Assembly: GCF_026262505.1 (NCBI RefSeq)
Contig: NC_067208.1
Coordinates: forward strand, 15,385,962-15,449,961
Direction: 5' to 3'
DNA from: Trichomonas vaginalis G3
Lineage: Eukaryota; Parabasalia; Trichomonadida; Trichomonadidae
DNA length: 64,000 nt
Part shown: piece by piece, positions 53,931 to 63,170 of the stretch
How the letters are laid out: each line of letters starts with the position of its first letter
Position numbering within the stretch: position 1 is the first letter of the stretch
Notes under the pieces: generated by a model
Databases searched by the model: none
Told to the model about the DNA's origin: nothing
Seen by the model: the letters and a program-made list of their open reading frames with translations, nothing else
Made by a program: the position numbers and the translations under genes

Positions 53931-54778
53931 ATGCTTTCAATAGAAAAAGAAAATTCAAGAGTTGCTACAACTAAACCATTAGATGAACTTTTTACTAATG
54001 TCGGTCAAAAGTTTGAGACAGAGACCGTAAAGCATGAAGGCTATCGTTTTGACTACCCATTAAGATGGTTAAGAGACCCATCCGTCACAAAAGCTATTGG
54101 CTTTCGTAGAATGAAGTTCATTTCAGAAGCCATACATGGTTTCCCATTTACGGTCGGTTTTGAAGTTCGATACTATAACAAAGAAAAACGTATGTATGAG
54201 AAATTTGAACAAGGAAAACTTTTACAAGTTAATTTGCTTATAAACTTAGAAACAACTCTTCAAGCTTTTCAAGAAAAATAAACGATATCTATATTGAATA
54301 TGCAAACCAGTTTAACATTGACGAAGGAGAATACCATCTCGATATTATTTATGACAGGAAAAATGCAACTGTTAAAATCAATAAAATAGAAGACCTTGGA
54401 GAAAACGTTTATATTTCTACAAAATATAACAACTTGGCATGGTATAGATTTATGAGGATGTTAAATCAGCCTGCAGCATATCCAGTACACCCGGACTATT
54501 ATGAAGTCGAAAAACCTAATGGAACATATGAAAATATTTTCGACCCAGATGCTATTATTGTTCATGCTTCATTTTCTGGTGCGCAAAACTCTTTCTTATG
54601 TCTGATGAATGACTTTTACGAAAAACCTACAAAATTATATGAACCGCCGAGTGGAAGTATTTCAGACTTTCAAGTATGGTTTACTACAGATGGAAGAAAA
54701 AGAATAATTCCATTATACCATGCGTTTTACTTAGAACTTAGTTTCATATACAACTACTATCGAACGATAAAAATATAA
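53931..54778 (+). pseudogene. Structural-type gene of element B (duplicated family)
   Basis: It starts MLSIEKENSRVATTKPLDEL. It has beta-rich stretches FTVGFEVRYYNKEKRMYEKF and FNIDEGEYHLDIIYDRKNAT, then WYRFMRMLNQPAAYPVHPDY and SISDFQVWFTTDGRKRIIPL. A diverged paralogue lies at 49107-49952 and an almost identical copy at 63171-64000. No family was recognised; a virion role is inferred from neighbours (fibre, MG proteins). Broken by about one interruption. Confidence 0.55.
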
Positions 54779-54782
54779 TTTT

Positions 54783-55025
54783 TTAATACGGTTGAGGTGT
54801 TGGATTTGGTTGCCAACTAGACTGTGGTGCAGGTTCAGGCTGTTGTATAACAGGAGCTTGTTCTTCTGGTTCAGGGTCTTTAGGTATAATACCAACAAAC
54901 TGACCTACCCTTTTACCAATATTTTTGACTCCGTTCCAAATTCCTCTTCCTACGGTTTTTATTCCATTCCATATACCTCTTCCAACTCTTCTGAAGAAGT
55001 TTCCTATCTTACTGAAGAAACCCAT
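54783..55025 (-). CDS. MG-start amphipathic peptide with Pro/Gln-rich tail, 80 aa
   Basis: MGFFSKIGNFFRRVGRGIWN begins a whole frame. Residues 1-45 alternate aromatic/hydrophobic, glycine and basic residues, with VGRGIWNGIK / VGRGIWNGVK as an internal repeat. Such a pattern forms cationic amphipathic helices. The tail (about 50-80) is Pro/Gln-rich (APVIQQPEPAPQSSWQPNP). A Gly at position 2 with Ser at 5 allows N-myristoylation. By style it is a membrane-active virion protein. The start context is TTTTTACATATAGTAAAATG. Confidence 0.55.
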   Translation of the reverse strand: MGFFSKIGNFFRRVGRGIWNGIKTVGRGIWNGVKNIGKRVGQFVGIIPKDPEPEEQAPVIQQPEPAPQSSWQPNPTPQPY

Positions 55026-55043
55026 TTTACTATATGTAAAAAT

Positions 55044-55406
55044 CTAATGTCCGCCTAGTCTCTTACGTTTCCTGTTGAGTTCCATAGCATTCTTTAACTG
55101 GAGCTCATACATTCTGTTTCTCCTCTGGTAGAAAACATATTCTGGGTCAACTCCTGTGTTCGCGTCATCTGCATAAAGTTGTTTATATCCCACTTCAGGG
55201 TTTGTATAAAACTCTTTCCATCTCATATTTGCATACCATGGTGGCAAACCTAACGCAGCGTCATTTGACATGGCAATTTGCATTTGTACATCTGTTGGCA
55301 CTTGACCATAGTTTGCCATTGCAGTTTGTATTCTAACTTCATTTGGAATATTCTCTGGGTTTGGTTGTCCAGGTTGCTGTGCATTCGCTAAGTTCTGTGC
55401 GTCCAT
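55044..55406 (-). CDS. Unknown 120-aa protein, element B
   Basis: MDAQNLANAQQPGQPNPENI begins a whole frame. It is rich in Asn, Gln and Ala, with a YANMRWKEFYTNPEVGY stretch and a basic end (NRKRKRLGGH). The end LGGH could be a processing or packaging tail, but that is speculative. An identical copy sits at 62543-62905. The start context is TTTTTATCTAATATTAAATG. Confidence 0.6.
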   Translation of the reverse strand: MDAQNLANAQQPGQPNPENIPNEVRIQTAMANYGQVPTDVQMQIAMSNDAALGLPPWYANMRWKEFYTNPEVGYKQLYADDANTGVDPEYVFYQRRNRMYELQLKNAMELNRKRKRLGGH

Positions 55407-55429
55407 TTAATATTAGATAAAAATATCTC

Positions 55430-55561
55430 TTACGAGTACATATACTGAACATTTGCAGGCATTGGTTCATCTTCATATTCTCTGTACTTTTCTGCCACGT
55501 CAAATAAATAAATGACACAATGGAAAAAACCTAAAACAAGTAGTCCTATTTCAAACCACAT
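55430..55561 (-). CDS. Small single-pass membrane protein, 43 aa
   Basis: MWFEIGLLVLGFFHCVIYLF is a hydrophobic N-terminal segment, followed by an acidic tail (DVAEKYREYEDEPMPANVQY). The start overlaps the 3' end of the methyltransferase gene by 16 bases. An identical copy accompanies the methyltransferase at 62388-62519, which supports it as a real gene. Unknown function. Confidence 0.55.
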   Translation of the reverse strand: MWFEIGLLVLGFFHCVIYLFDVAEKYREYEDEPMPANVQYMYS

Positions 55562-56364
55562 TTACTTACTAATAAAATTTCTTTATTGTGACACTTTCTC
55601 CAGTTTATAGGACCTCTCTCATATTCTATCTTGTCATATATAAACTCATAGTCATGTATGTCCTCTAACCATCTCATAACGGTTTCCAAACCACTTTTAT
55701 CGGATGTAAAGTAAAAGCATGGATGGTTATGTATAGCGTCTAAAGTTTCTAAAGAGTCTCTCAAAGTCCAGTCTACTTGGTATTGAAAATCCCATGTGTT
55801 ATAGAACGGCGGGTCCACTATAAAGAAAACATTTTCCTTGTCTTTATATTTTTCATACAACTCTGTCCAATGACATCTCACAAACTCTATACCCTCAATA
55901 TATTTTTCTATGTCCTCTTTGAAAACATTTGTATAGTTAAGATATAAAACTTTTGACATAAGTGTTTCAATGTCATGAACTCTTATAGCACCACTATATA
56001 ATAGTCTAGCAGATATACTATCCCGGTCTATATATTCTGCTTTTTTCAAAACCTCTCTCACAATATTTTTCTTATCTAATGGTATACGTTCCATCTTACC
56101 TATAGGTATCTTTTCTTTTAACTCTTTCAATATATTGTTTGTGTCTGGTATATGTTTGAGACGGTTCATATAGTTGTCGAAGTCATTGCATATAATCTTT
56201 GAGTCAGGAAATACGGTATGACATAAATGAGATATATAGAAACTTCCACCGAACAAATCTACAAATGTTAGACCATTCGGTAGTTTCTTAAGTTCTCTCA
56301 ATATAATATCTTTACATCTACTCTTATTTCCAAAGAACGGTAACGGTGGTTTTGTAAAATTCAT
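55546..56364 (-). CDS. D12-class (Dam-type) adenine DNA methyltransferase
   Basis: 272 aa, whole. PLPFFGNKSR (N-terminal motif X, xxxGxK), then FVDLFGGSF (motif I, AdoMet binding), then IICNDFDNYM, and FIVDPPFYNT (motif IV, DPPY type) give the canonical order of alpha-group N6-adenine methyltransferases. These enzymes transfer a methyl group to adenine in short DNA sites, GATC in the best-known members; the site here is unknown. N6-methyladenine is known in trichomonad DNA. It is the outermost gene of the element, next to the terminal hairpins. The start context is TTTTTATTATTATATATAAATG. An identical protein is encoded at 61585-62403. Confidence 0.85.
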   Translation of the reverse strand: MNFTKPPLPFFGNKSRCKDIILRELKKLPNGLTFVDLFGGSFYISHLCHTVFPDSKIICNDFDNYMNRLKHIPDTNNILKELKEKIPIGKMERIPLDKKNIVREVLKKAEYIDRDSISARLLYSGAIRVHDIETLMSKVLYLNYTNVFKEDIEKYIEGIEFVRCHWTELYEKYKDKENVFFIVDPPFYNTWDFQYQVDWTLRDSLETLDAIHNHPCFYFTSDKSGLETVMRWLEDIHDYEFIYDKIEYERGPINWRKCHNKEILLVSKCGLK

Positions 56365-56489
56365 TTATATATAATAATAAAAATGTTTTTACCCGAAAAG
56401 TGACAGAAAAGTGACAAAACATGAAAACATATATAATTTGTGAAAAGCGACACATTATATAATGTTTTCGACCCAGAAGACTAACAATT

Positions 56490-56632
56490 TTCCGAATAAA
56501 AACTTCATTTATACTAAACATCTTCGGGGCTAGAGGGCGCAACGCGCCTGGAAGCCCTCCAAATATAAACTTCATTTATACTAAACATCTTCAGGGCTAG
56601 AAGGGGCGCAGCCCCTGGAAGCCCCACTACCT
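56490..56632. repeat. GC-rich terminal hairpin repeats, right end of element B
   Basis: Two units of the 67-bp type occur. Each has AACTTCATTTATACTAAACATCTTC followed by a GC-rich hairpin: AGGGCGCAACGCGCCTGG in the first, AGGGGCGCAGCCCCTGG in the second. The stem pairs change on both sides between the two. The terminus is GCCCCACTACCT at 56621-56632, then AT-rich DNA. Confidence 0.8.
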
Positions 56633-59600
56633 TTTTTAATATTGTTATCATTTATATAATTTTATAGATATTTTGTTGTGCGTATGCTTTTGATTGCTCA
56701 TCGATATTAAATGCTTCGAAAATTAGAAATTTTATTTTAAAACCATGACAGAATGTAAGTAATTGAAAAATGAATATAATCAATAGTTTTTTAACTTACA
56801 TTTGTTATATTTTCTGGGTTGAATTAAAATCAACAATTTTTCAACAAGAAATATGTATAAGAACGTTAGTTTACAGGCAGGTAAGCTACAGGAACTGTGA
56901 ATTCAGTTTGATGTTATGGATTTCGTTTAAAAGTCTCTTACAGCTGTGGTACAACTTATAAAAATGATTTCAATTTTAACGACCACTAATTATTTTTGTT
57001 TTGAATGGATCACAAATTTGAATTATAATTTTTTTAATATCGGAATTGATATCCATATTTATTATACTAATTATAATAATATTGATTTTTATCGATAAAA
57101 TTTGATATAAATTCAATATGCTTTTTCAATAATTTATTCAAGAATCTCTTATAATTTCTTTATTAAAATATAGATCCATTAATTTTTTCACGCCGATAGC
57201 ATTTTGTTTTACATTGACGATAATAGTTATATTTGGTCTTCATCTCAATAAAGACACTGAAGAATAGGAAGTTAAATTATTTTAGTAATATAATTCAAAA
57301 TGTATGTATACTCTTTCGATACCACTTCGTAACTTAAACTCGAAGCAATTTTTTTATAAACAATTTAACTAGGAAAAGTACATAAATGAATGTTACAAAA
57401 TACTTTAACAAGGTCAGACTTAGGATAATTTAGATTAGCATCTAAGTCTTCAAAGAAGTTCTTATTTTTCTCAAGTTTTTAACAATCAATTTATCATGGA
57501 TAATAGTATCAATCGAAATCGAAATCATCCTTACTAGTTTTGTCACTAAAAACAAAAACTTTTCAAACCAAATAAGAATAATACAATAAACGAAGCTTTT
57601 TGTGTCTTGACAGATTTTTCTCAAATTATTAGCAAAAAATTTATAATAAAGAACATTATAAATCGAAACAGAAATTATTCTTACTAGTTTTGTCAAAGGT
57701 ACATTCACTATTTTTGACAAAATTTTAAATTTTCATGGGGTTGTAAATCTTATAATAACTAGATGAATAAGGAATGAATCCCAGTATAATGTGCATCATT
57801 ATATTAAACACTATATGTAAGGCTAATGATTCTATTAACACTTATGAAGATCTATAGTATTTGAGCAGATAAATTTGATAATTTCCAAAACTCTTATATT
57901 TCAAAATTAAAGTGTGCGAATGCATTTAAATGAGAGCAAAAAGAGATTGATGCTGTTAAAACTAGGTGTTAATTTGCAATTATTTCGCATCACAAGAACT
58001 ACCCAGTAAATTCGGCTATCTTTCTTTGCAATTATTCTCCATTATACATATAATATAATGGTTAGGGTTTGAAGAAAAGTTACTAGAGAATTATTGACTT
58101 TTGAAATAATGCAGAATTTTACTTGAAGAAATCATTAATTTATGGGTTCCAAATTGTTAAGCATGACGAAGGATCATTAAATTTGCTACAATTAAATACA
58201 CTTATTGCAGAATTAAGATTTTTGAAATTAAAAGTTTGAAATATTGCCTTTTTGAATAAAAATTTAAATTTTATTATATAATCATGATAATATCTTATAG
58301 AAATTAAAAGAAAATATTTTAAACCATTCAAATATTTTGAATGTCTTATCAATTTAAAATATTAAAAGATAGCTTGATTTTATCATCATTAGTTGTTATC
58401 AAAGTTTTCTTCTTTTGATGAACAACAGTAAATGATTTGTTAATTACTTGTCTTCCTTTTTCGCAGCAAAATCGAAAGTTATGATGATAATCTTGCTCTC
58501 AATTTTGAAACTCTCTGATTTACAAGTAAGCATTCCTTTGGAAAAGCAGTCCTATTCTGTTTTCAAGATATTTTAAAGCCTCCATTTCATACAATGCGCA
58601 GATCTATTCGAAATTGCAAGAACTCTCAAGAAAAATGCAGCAGCGAAGAAGATTCCATAGTTTCTAGCATCAAAAATTTACAACCTTAATACCACAGTTA
58701 AAGAGAAGCTCGAAAAGAAAATATTTAACCATAAAGCTGGAAACCATTCGATATCTACTATTGGATCTAATAAAAAGTTAATTATAACATATTTAACATG
58801 CTATTTGTTGACTTTGTTCCATTATATTACCATATATATCTTTTTGAAATCTAAAATATTTTTACGATTTTAACCATGTGTTGTTGAAACCATATATCAA
58901 TCTTAGCTAAAGTATAGTTTATGAGTCTGTCACCATCTAACGTATGAATTTTCAAAAATGTCAAATATGTTCATTTTTTCTGTAGATTCAGCCATAATTT
59001 CACGTTGTTATACTATTCAACTATTATTTAATATTTTTATCGATTTAAATATATGATGAGATGCTTAGTTCTCCTGGAAATCGATTTTTAATCGCAATTT
59101 TAACTTTCCAAAAAAAATTCAAAAATAAAAATCCCTCTCAATTTTCTAAGTTTTATAACTCGCCAAATCTCTAGCCAAATTTTTTTTGGCCCGTATAAAT
59201 ATTGTTAGGCACTATATAGGGATGCTATTTATCCTATTTTCATCCCATTTTACTGTTATCGCCTAGTGAATGTACCTTTGTTTTGTCATTAAGGCTCCAC
59301 GTTCATGCATTCAATTTTGAGAGGGCATTCAATTAAGATTGCCCCTAAAAGTGCATTTGTAGCCACATATGTTTGCTTTTGGAATGAACAGACACCTGAT
59401 TCATCATCTACATGATGATAGGGATCTATTGGTAGCACTCAAATTGAATAAATACCTAATTTGAAAAAACTTGGTTTTTTTCGTCCAAAATCAATTTTGG
59501 AAAAAATTGACATATTTACATCCGTGGAAAAATTTTTAAATTCTGATTGCAGCATGACTAATCGCAATATTAGGAGAAACTGATTATCACATTCTTTTTC

Positions 59601-60133
59601 ATTTTTATGAAAGATACAAAATCTCAAAACCCATCCACGCGCATAAAAAATTGAAATATCCCTTATAAGACAAGGATTCCAGAGAAACAAAAGTTTCCCA
59701 AATCTGAAAAGTAGATTGCCAATTTCCTAAAAAACTGGAATTTGGCATTTATATATATTAAAATATTATTTATATAATATGTAAATTGTAATGATGAGTT
59801 CAGTTTTTTATTTGAATGATCTAGAAAATTTCTTGATTTCGATTATCTTCAATCAAGGGTTGATATGAAATGGATAATATTTTAATATATATGAAGATTG
59901 TATTTTATTGATTTTTTATTAGTAAAAGCAATATATTCTCAAAATACGAATATATTCAAAAATTACGAACTTTTGTATATAAATCATGTGAGTTTACGGA
60001 TAGAAAATAATAGTGGCCTGCACTGTTTCTTCATATTCACAAAACAATGGCCCTTGGGGTTGGGGTGTGATCAAATACTTGAAAATTAATTTTGGAGTCC
60101 ATAAGTGCATAGTATAATGGTTAGAATTCCCTA
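56633..60133. other. Gene-free spacer between the two element B copies
   Basis: About 3.5 kb of AT-rich DNA with only short accidental frames. A diverged direct repeat lies at 57.47-57.70 kb (listed separately). I saw no RNA gene or element end. Confidence 0.5.
57467..57698. repeat. Diverged direct repeat pair
   Basis: About 78 bases starting TTCTCAA and ending CTTACTAGTTTTGTCA occur at 57467-57545 and again at 57620-57698 with roughly a quarter of positions changed. No coding sense is apparent. Confidence 0.5.
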
Positions 60134-60926
60134 TAATAAACCTTGTTTTGAAGTTCATTTGCCGAACACAGAACTTTTTTCTGAATTCGAAATTATTTCA
60201 AATAAATTTTTCTTATTTTTTGCTTTTTAAGATAGTCATTATACATAAAATATTAGTAAACTATTTTTATTTGAATTACTAAAACTTTCAATTTTTTTAT
60301 TCTCTGATTTAGACTCTCAAATGATACTTTATCCAATATATATGATTTTCTTCTGCTATGAGCTATATTACAATGAACACTACATCATACACCAAAACTA
60401 ACTCTATAAATTTAGTGTATTTCAATTTTCACTGCTATAAATACTGATTTAAGAACTATTAAAACATTGCTATGCTTTTACGTATCATAATGTAAAAATA
60501 TATCCTTTTATACTAATTGTAAAATCTGAATTATCGAATTTTATAAATTTACTAACAGTGTTAAATATTTAATAATTCACTATTCAAAAATAGCTTCGGA
60601 GTTTCATAAATTTTATATTAGAATGATAGTAACATACATGGAATACGAAATTTTATGCCGAATCTTGGTGTATGAAGAAATGTTCATTGTAATATAGCTC
60701 ATAGCAGAAGAAAATCATATATATTGGATAAAGTATCATTTGAGAGTCTAAATCAGAGAATAAAAAAATTGAAAGTTTTAGTAATTCAAATAAAAATAGT
60801 TTACTAATATTTTATGTATAATGACTATCTTAAAAAGCAAAAAATAAGAAAAATTTATTTGAAATAATTTCGAATTCGGAAAAAAGTTCTGTGTTCGGCA
60901 AATGAACTTCAAAACAAGATTTATTA
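60134..60926. mobile_element. Fold-back repeat beside the inverted element B copy
   Basis: The left arm 60134-60375 (AATAAACCTTGTTTTGAAG ... TACAATGAAC) is matched almost perfectly in reverse complement at about 60688-60926, leaving a loop of about 310 bases. There is no coding capacity. The right arm ends only about six bases before the terminus of the inverted element B copy. That copy may have landed at the edge of this older unit, or the unit may have landed beside it. Confidence 0.75.
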
Positions 60927-60936
60927 AAAAAAAGGT

Positions 60937-61372
60937 AGTGGGGCTTCCAGGCGCGTTGCGCCCTCTAGCCCCGAAGATGTTTAGTATAAATGAAGTTTTT
61001 ATTCGGAGGGCTTCCAGGCGCGTTGCGCCCTCTAGCCCCGAAGATGTTTAGTATAAATGAAGTTTTTATTCGGAGGGCTTCCAGGCGCGTTGCGCCCTCT
61101 AGCCCCGAAGATGTTTAGTATAAATGAAGTTTTTATTCGGAGGGCTTCCAGGCGCGTTGCGCCCTCTAGCCCCGAAGATGTTTAGTATAAATGAAGTTTT
61201 TATTCGGAGGGCTTCCAGGCGCGTTGCGCCCTCTAGCCCCGAAGATGTTTAGTATAAATGAAGTTTTTATTCGGAGGGCTTCCAGGCGCGTTGCGCCCTC
61301 TAGCCCCGAAGATGTTTAGTATAAATGAAGTTTTTATTCGGAGGGCTTCCAGGCGCGTTGCGCCCTCTAGCC
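60937..61372. repeat. 67-bp terminal array with GC-rich hairpins, seven units
   Basis: The unit GGGCTTCCAGGCGCGTTGCGCC, TCTAGCCCCGAAGATG, TTTAGTATAAATG, AAGTTTTTATTCGGA is repeated seven times at a 67-base period, nearly perfectly. GGCGCGTTGCGCC is a hairpin with a 3-base loop. A TAGTATAAATG word in each unit resembles the gene start signals of the element. The last unit breaks off at TAGCCCATAAGAAATTTT. Confidence 0.9.
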
Positions 61373-61584
61373 CATAAGAAATTTTGCCCAAGACCCAAGA
61401 GGAGGACCGAACCCCAGCCAACCAGCCGGTGACAAAACCAAAACCGTTGTTATTTACATCATATTAACGGTGTCACTTTTTAAATGTCACTTTTTGTGTC
61501 GCTTTTCACAAATTATATATGTTTTCATGTTTTGTCACTTTTCTGTCACTTTTCGGGTAAAAACATTTTTATTATTATATATAA
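61373..61584. other. Subterminal region of element B' with methyltransferase leader
   Basis: A GC-richer patch (GAGGACCGAACCCCAGCC, near 61400) is followed by a group of GTGTCACTTTTTAAATGTCAC-type words. Then comes the methyltransferase leader TTTTTATTATTATATATAA before the ATG. The GC-rich patch is absent from the first copy, where the subterminal region is shorter. Confidence 0.5.
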
Positions 61585-62403
61585 ATGAATTTTACAAAAC
61601 CACCGTTACCGTTCTTTGGAAATAAGAGTAGATGTAAAGATATTATATTGAGAGAACTTAAGAAACTACCGAATGGTCTAACATTTGTAGATTTGTTCGG
61701 TGGAAGTTTCTATATATCTCATTTATGTCATACCGTATTTCCTGACTCAAAGATTATATGCAATGACTTCGACAACTATATGAACCGTCTCAAACATATT
61801 CCAGACACAAACAATATATTGAAAGAGTTAAAAGAAAAGATACCTATAGGTAAGATGGAACGTATACCATTAGATAAGAAAAATATTGTGAGAGAGGTTT
61901 TGAAAAAAGCAGAATATATAGACCGGGATAGTATATCTGCTAGACTATTATATAGTGGTGCTATAAGAGTTCATGACATTGAAACACTTATGTCAAAAGT
62001 TTTATATCTTAACTATACAAATGTTTTCAAAGAGGACATAGAAAAATATATTGAGGGTATAGAGTTTGTGAGATGTCATTGGACAGAGTTGTATGAAAAA
62101 TATAAAGACAAGGAAAATGTTTTCTTTATAGTGGACCCGCCGTTCTATAACACATGGGATTTTCAATACCAAGTAGACTGGACTTTGAGAGACTCTTTAG
62201 AAACTTTAGACGCTATACATAACCATCCATGCTTTTACTTTACATCCGATAAAAGTGGTTTGGAAACCGTTATGAGATGGTTAGAGGACATACATGACTA
62301 TGAGTTTATATATGACAAGATAGAATATGAGAGAGGTCCTATAAACTGGAGAAAGTGTCACAATAAAGAAATTTTATTAGTAAGTAAATGTGGTTTGAAA
62401 TAG
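61585..62403 (+). CDS. D12-class adenine DNA methyltransferase, second copy
   Basis: The encoded 272-aa protein is identical to that of 55546-56364, with the same motifs (PFFGNKSR, FVDLFGGSF, VDPPFYNT) and the same leader. Identity at the protein level over the full length, together with matching flanks, points to a recent duplication or gene conversion between the two element copies. It reads away from the terminal hairpin array. Confidence 0.85.
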   Translation: MNFTKPPLPFFGNKSRCKDIILRELKKLPNGLTFVDLFGGSFYISHLCHTVFPDSKIICNDFDNYMNRLKHIPDTNNILKELKEKIPIGKMERIPLDKKNIVREVLKKAEYIDRDSISARLLYSGAIRVHDIETLMSKVLYLNYTNVFKEDIEKYIEGIEFVRCHWTELYEKYKDKENVFFIVDPPFYNTWDFQYQVDWTLRDSLETLDAIHNHPCFYFTSDKSGLETVMRWLEDIHDYEFIYDKIEYERGPINWRKCHNKEILLVSKCGLK

Positions 62404-62519
62404 GACTACTTGTTTTAGGTTTTTTCCATTGTGTCATTTATTTATTTGACGTGGCAGAAAAGTACAGAGAATATGAAGATGAACCAATGCCTGCAAATGT
62501 TCAGTATATGTACTCGTAA
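62388..62519 (+). CDS. Small single-pass membrane protein, second copy
   Basis: The same 43 residues as the copy at 55430-55561: a hydrophobic N-terminus (MWFEIGLLVLGFFHCVIYLF) and an acidic tail. It overlaps the end of the methyltransferase gene by 16 bases, which suggests both are read from one transcript or that the downstream start lies inside the upstream gene. Confidence 0.55.
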   Translation: MWFEIGLLVLGFFHCVIYLFDVAEKYREYEDEPMPANVQYMYS

Positions 62520-62542
62520 GAGATATTTTTATCTAATATTAA

Positions 62543-62905
62543 ATGGACGCACAGAACTTAGCGAATGCACAGCAACCTGGACAACCAAACCCAGAGAATA
62601 TTCCAAATGAAGTTAGAATACAAACTGCAATGGCAAACTATGGTCAAGTGCCAACAGATGTACAAATGCAAATTGCCATGTCAAATGACGCTGCGTTAGG
62701 TTTGCCACCATGGTATGCAAATATGAGATGGAAAGAGTTTTATACAAACCCTGAAGTGGGATATAAACAACTTTATGCAGATGACGCGAACACAGGAGTT
62801 GACCCAGAATATGTTTTCTACCAGAGGAGAAACAGAATGTATGAGCTCCAGTTAAAGAATGCTATGGAACTCAACAGGAAACGTAAGAGACTAGGCGGAC
62901 ATTAG
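62543..62905 (+). CDS. Unknown 120-aa protein, second copy
   Basis: Identical in sequence to 55044-55406 (MDAQNLANAQQPGQPNPENI start, RKRKRLGGH end). The leader is TTTTTATCTAATATTAAATG. Unknown function; a virion or virus-factory role is only inferred from its neighbours. Confidence 0.6.
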   Translation: MDAQNLANAQQPGQPNPENIPNEVRIQTAMANYGQVPTDVQMQIAMSNDAALGLPPWYANMRWKEFYTNPEVGYKQLYADDANTGVDPEYVFYQRRNRMYELQLKNAMELNRKRKRLGGH

Positions 62906-62923
62906 ATTTTTACATATAGTAAA

Positions 62924-63167
62924 ATGGGTTTCTTCAGTAAGATAGGAAACTTCTTTCGAAATGTTGGAAGAGGTATATGGAATGGAATAAAATCTGTCGG
63001 AAGAGGAGTATGGAACGGTGTCAAAAATATTGGTAAAAGAGTAGGTCAGTTTGTTGGTATTATAACCTAAAGACCCTGAACCAGAAGAGCAAGCTCCTGT
63101 TATACAACAGCCTGAACCTGCACCACAGTCTAGTTGGCAACCAAATCCAACACCTCAACCGTATTAA
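62924..63167 (+). pseudogene. MG-start amphipathic peptide, second copy
   Basis: It starts MGFFSKIGNFFRNVGRGIWN, a close match to 54783-55025 with a few substitutions (for example NVGRGIWNGIKSVGRGVWN), and has the same Pro/Gln-rich tail. This copy carries about one break, while its counterpart is whole. Confidence 0.5.
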
Positions 63168-63170
63168 AAA

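Larger units (their letters stand above)
35930..56632. mobile_element. Element B: virus-like element of Polinton/PLV type
   Basis: Parts in order: AGATCT palindrome, small membrane/Pro-rich gene, hairpin array, capsid-like remnant, hairpin array with an assembly gap, second capsid-like remnant, SF3 helicase, small genes, A32-type packaging ATPase, KilA-N protein, palindrome-rich regions around an unknown gene, Pro/Gln-rich gene, minisatellite, several small genes, RVE integrase, fibre-like gene, paralogous structural-type genes, MG-start peptides, adenine methyltransferase, GC-rich terminal hairpins. The right terminus is sharp at about 56632 (CCACTACCT, i.e. AGGTAGTGG read inward). The left limit is approximate. 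Many genes are broken (well over a dozen breaks in all), but several small genes and the methyltransferase look whole, so this is a fairly young fossil. Confidence 0.75.
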
